From assembly GCA_008933525.1 (NCBI GenBank), contig WBUV01000184.1:1-6578 (forward strand): DNA of 6,578 nt. The letters run 5' to 3'. Numbering within the stretch: position 1 is the stretch's first letter; the number at the start of each line of letters is the position of its first letter. The DNA is from Bacteroidales bacterium (lineage in GTDB: Bacteria > Bacteroidota > Bacteroidia > Bacteroidales > Tenuifilaceae). Shown here one piece after another: positions 6,339 to 6,578 of this stretch. A program made the translations under genes and the position numbers. The notes below the pieces were generated by a model. It was not told the DNA's origin, ran no database searches, and was given only the letters and a program-made list of their open reading frames with translations.

Positions 6339-6578
6339 TTGAAAAGAACAGAAGAAATTGTTAATAGCACATCGCATGGAGTTGGAATACTTTTGGCAAT
6401 TGCGGCAACAGTGCTGCTGATTATTAGAGGCGCAATGCACGGCAATGCTTGGCATATTGTAACTTACAGCATTTTTGGCGCAGGTTTATAAACCTATACA
6501 CAGCATCAACACTATACCACGGAGCTATTAATCCCCGAAAAAAATTCAATTTAAACAAGTTCGACCACTCATCAATTT
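6339..6578 (+). pseudogene. trhA: Hemolysin III / TrhA (PAQR-like) gene, frameshifted and cut by the window edge
   Basis: Starting from a TTG at 6339, the reading frame gives LKRTEEIVNSTSHGVGILLA and then AATVLLIIRGAMHGNAWHIV, TYSIFGAGL. This is the N-terminus of the hemolysin III (TrhA/YqfA) seven-helix membrane family, with the E-x-x-N-x-x-x-HG-x-G opening and the GNAWHI turn. The frame stops at TAA 6489-6491 after 50 codons. Homology resumes at 6488 in another frame as INLYTASTLYHGAINPRKKF and then NLNKFDHSSI to the edge, including the conserved STLYH (a metal-ligand His in this family) and DHSSI. One base is missing near 6486-6490. No ATG or GTG exists in the first frame after the stop at 6303-6305, so TTG is the only sensible start. 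The gene is either a recent pseudogene or hit by a sequencing error. About 130-140 residues would lie beyond the edge. Confidence 0.85.

Noticed and set aside
6260..6445. Minus-strand ORF of 61 codons at the barrel/trhA junction
   Set aside because: The plus strand here encodes recognisable TrhA sequence, so the antisense frame is a shadow.

Overview
The window looks like ordinary chromosomal DNA from a member of the Bacteroidota, probably Bacteroidales-like. The supporting signs are low GC, A-rich leaders without Shine-Dalgarno sequences, one candidate promoter close to the Bacteroidota TTTG/TAnnTTTG type, a GSCFA-family protein, a short lipoprotein, and an intergenic hairpin element of a style I associate with this phylum. 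The phylum is an inference from these features; no rRNA or marker gene is present.

Layout. Positions 1-469 are non-coding and hold a structured inverted-repeat element (183-363) with two strong hairpins. Positions 470-2356 (minus strand) encode a complete two-transmembrane methyl-accepting chemotaxis protein with a dCache-type sensor. A 168-bp divergent intergenic region follows. From 2525 to the right edge, six genes all read on the plus strand with gaps of 41-55 bp or an overlap: a DUF4440/SnoaL-like lipoprotein, a monoglyceride-lipase-like alpha/beta hydrolase, a GSCFA-domain protein (its start overlaps the hydrolase end by 11 nt), a ZupT-type ZIP metal transporter, a small predicted outer-membrane beta-barrel protein of unknown family, and the first ~80 codons of a hemolysin III/TrhA (PAQR-like) gene. 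That last gene carries a one-base frameshift and lacks an ATG start.

How the genes may work together. The hydrolase and GSCFA genes are almost certainly translated from one message. Both families have esterase-type folds (alpha/beta hydrolase and SGNH-like), so a shared lipid- or ester-related role is possible but unproven. ZupT and TrhA are both membrane proteins, and the barrel protein between them has a 17-bp perfect dyad just upstream that could be an operator. The chemoreceptor is divergent and shows no obvious functional link to the rest.

I found no tRNA, rRNA, CRISPR array, transposase, phage gene or defence system. I do not see a convincing novel multi-gene system. The most useful leads are the intergenic hairpin element, the hydrolase-GSCFA pair, the frameshifted TrhA gene and the dyad upstream of the orphan barrel protein.
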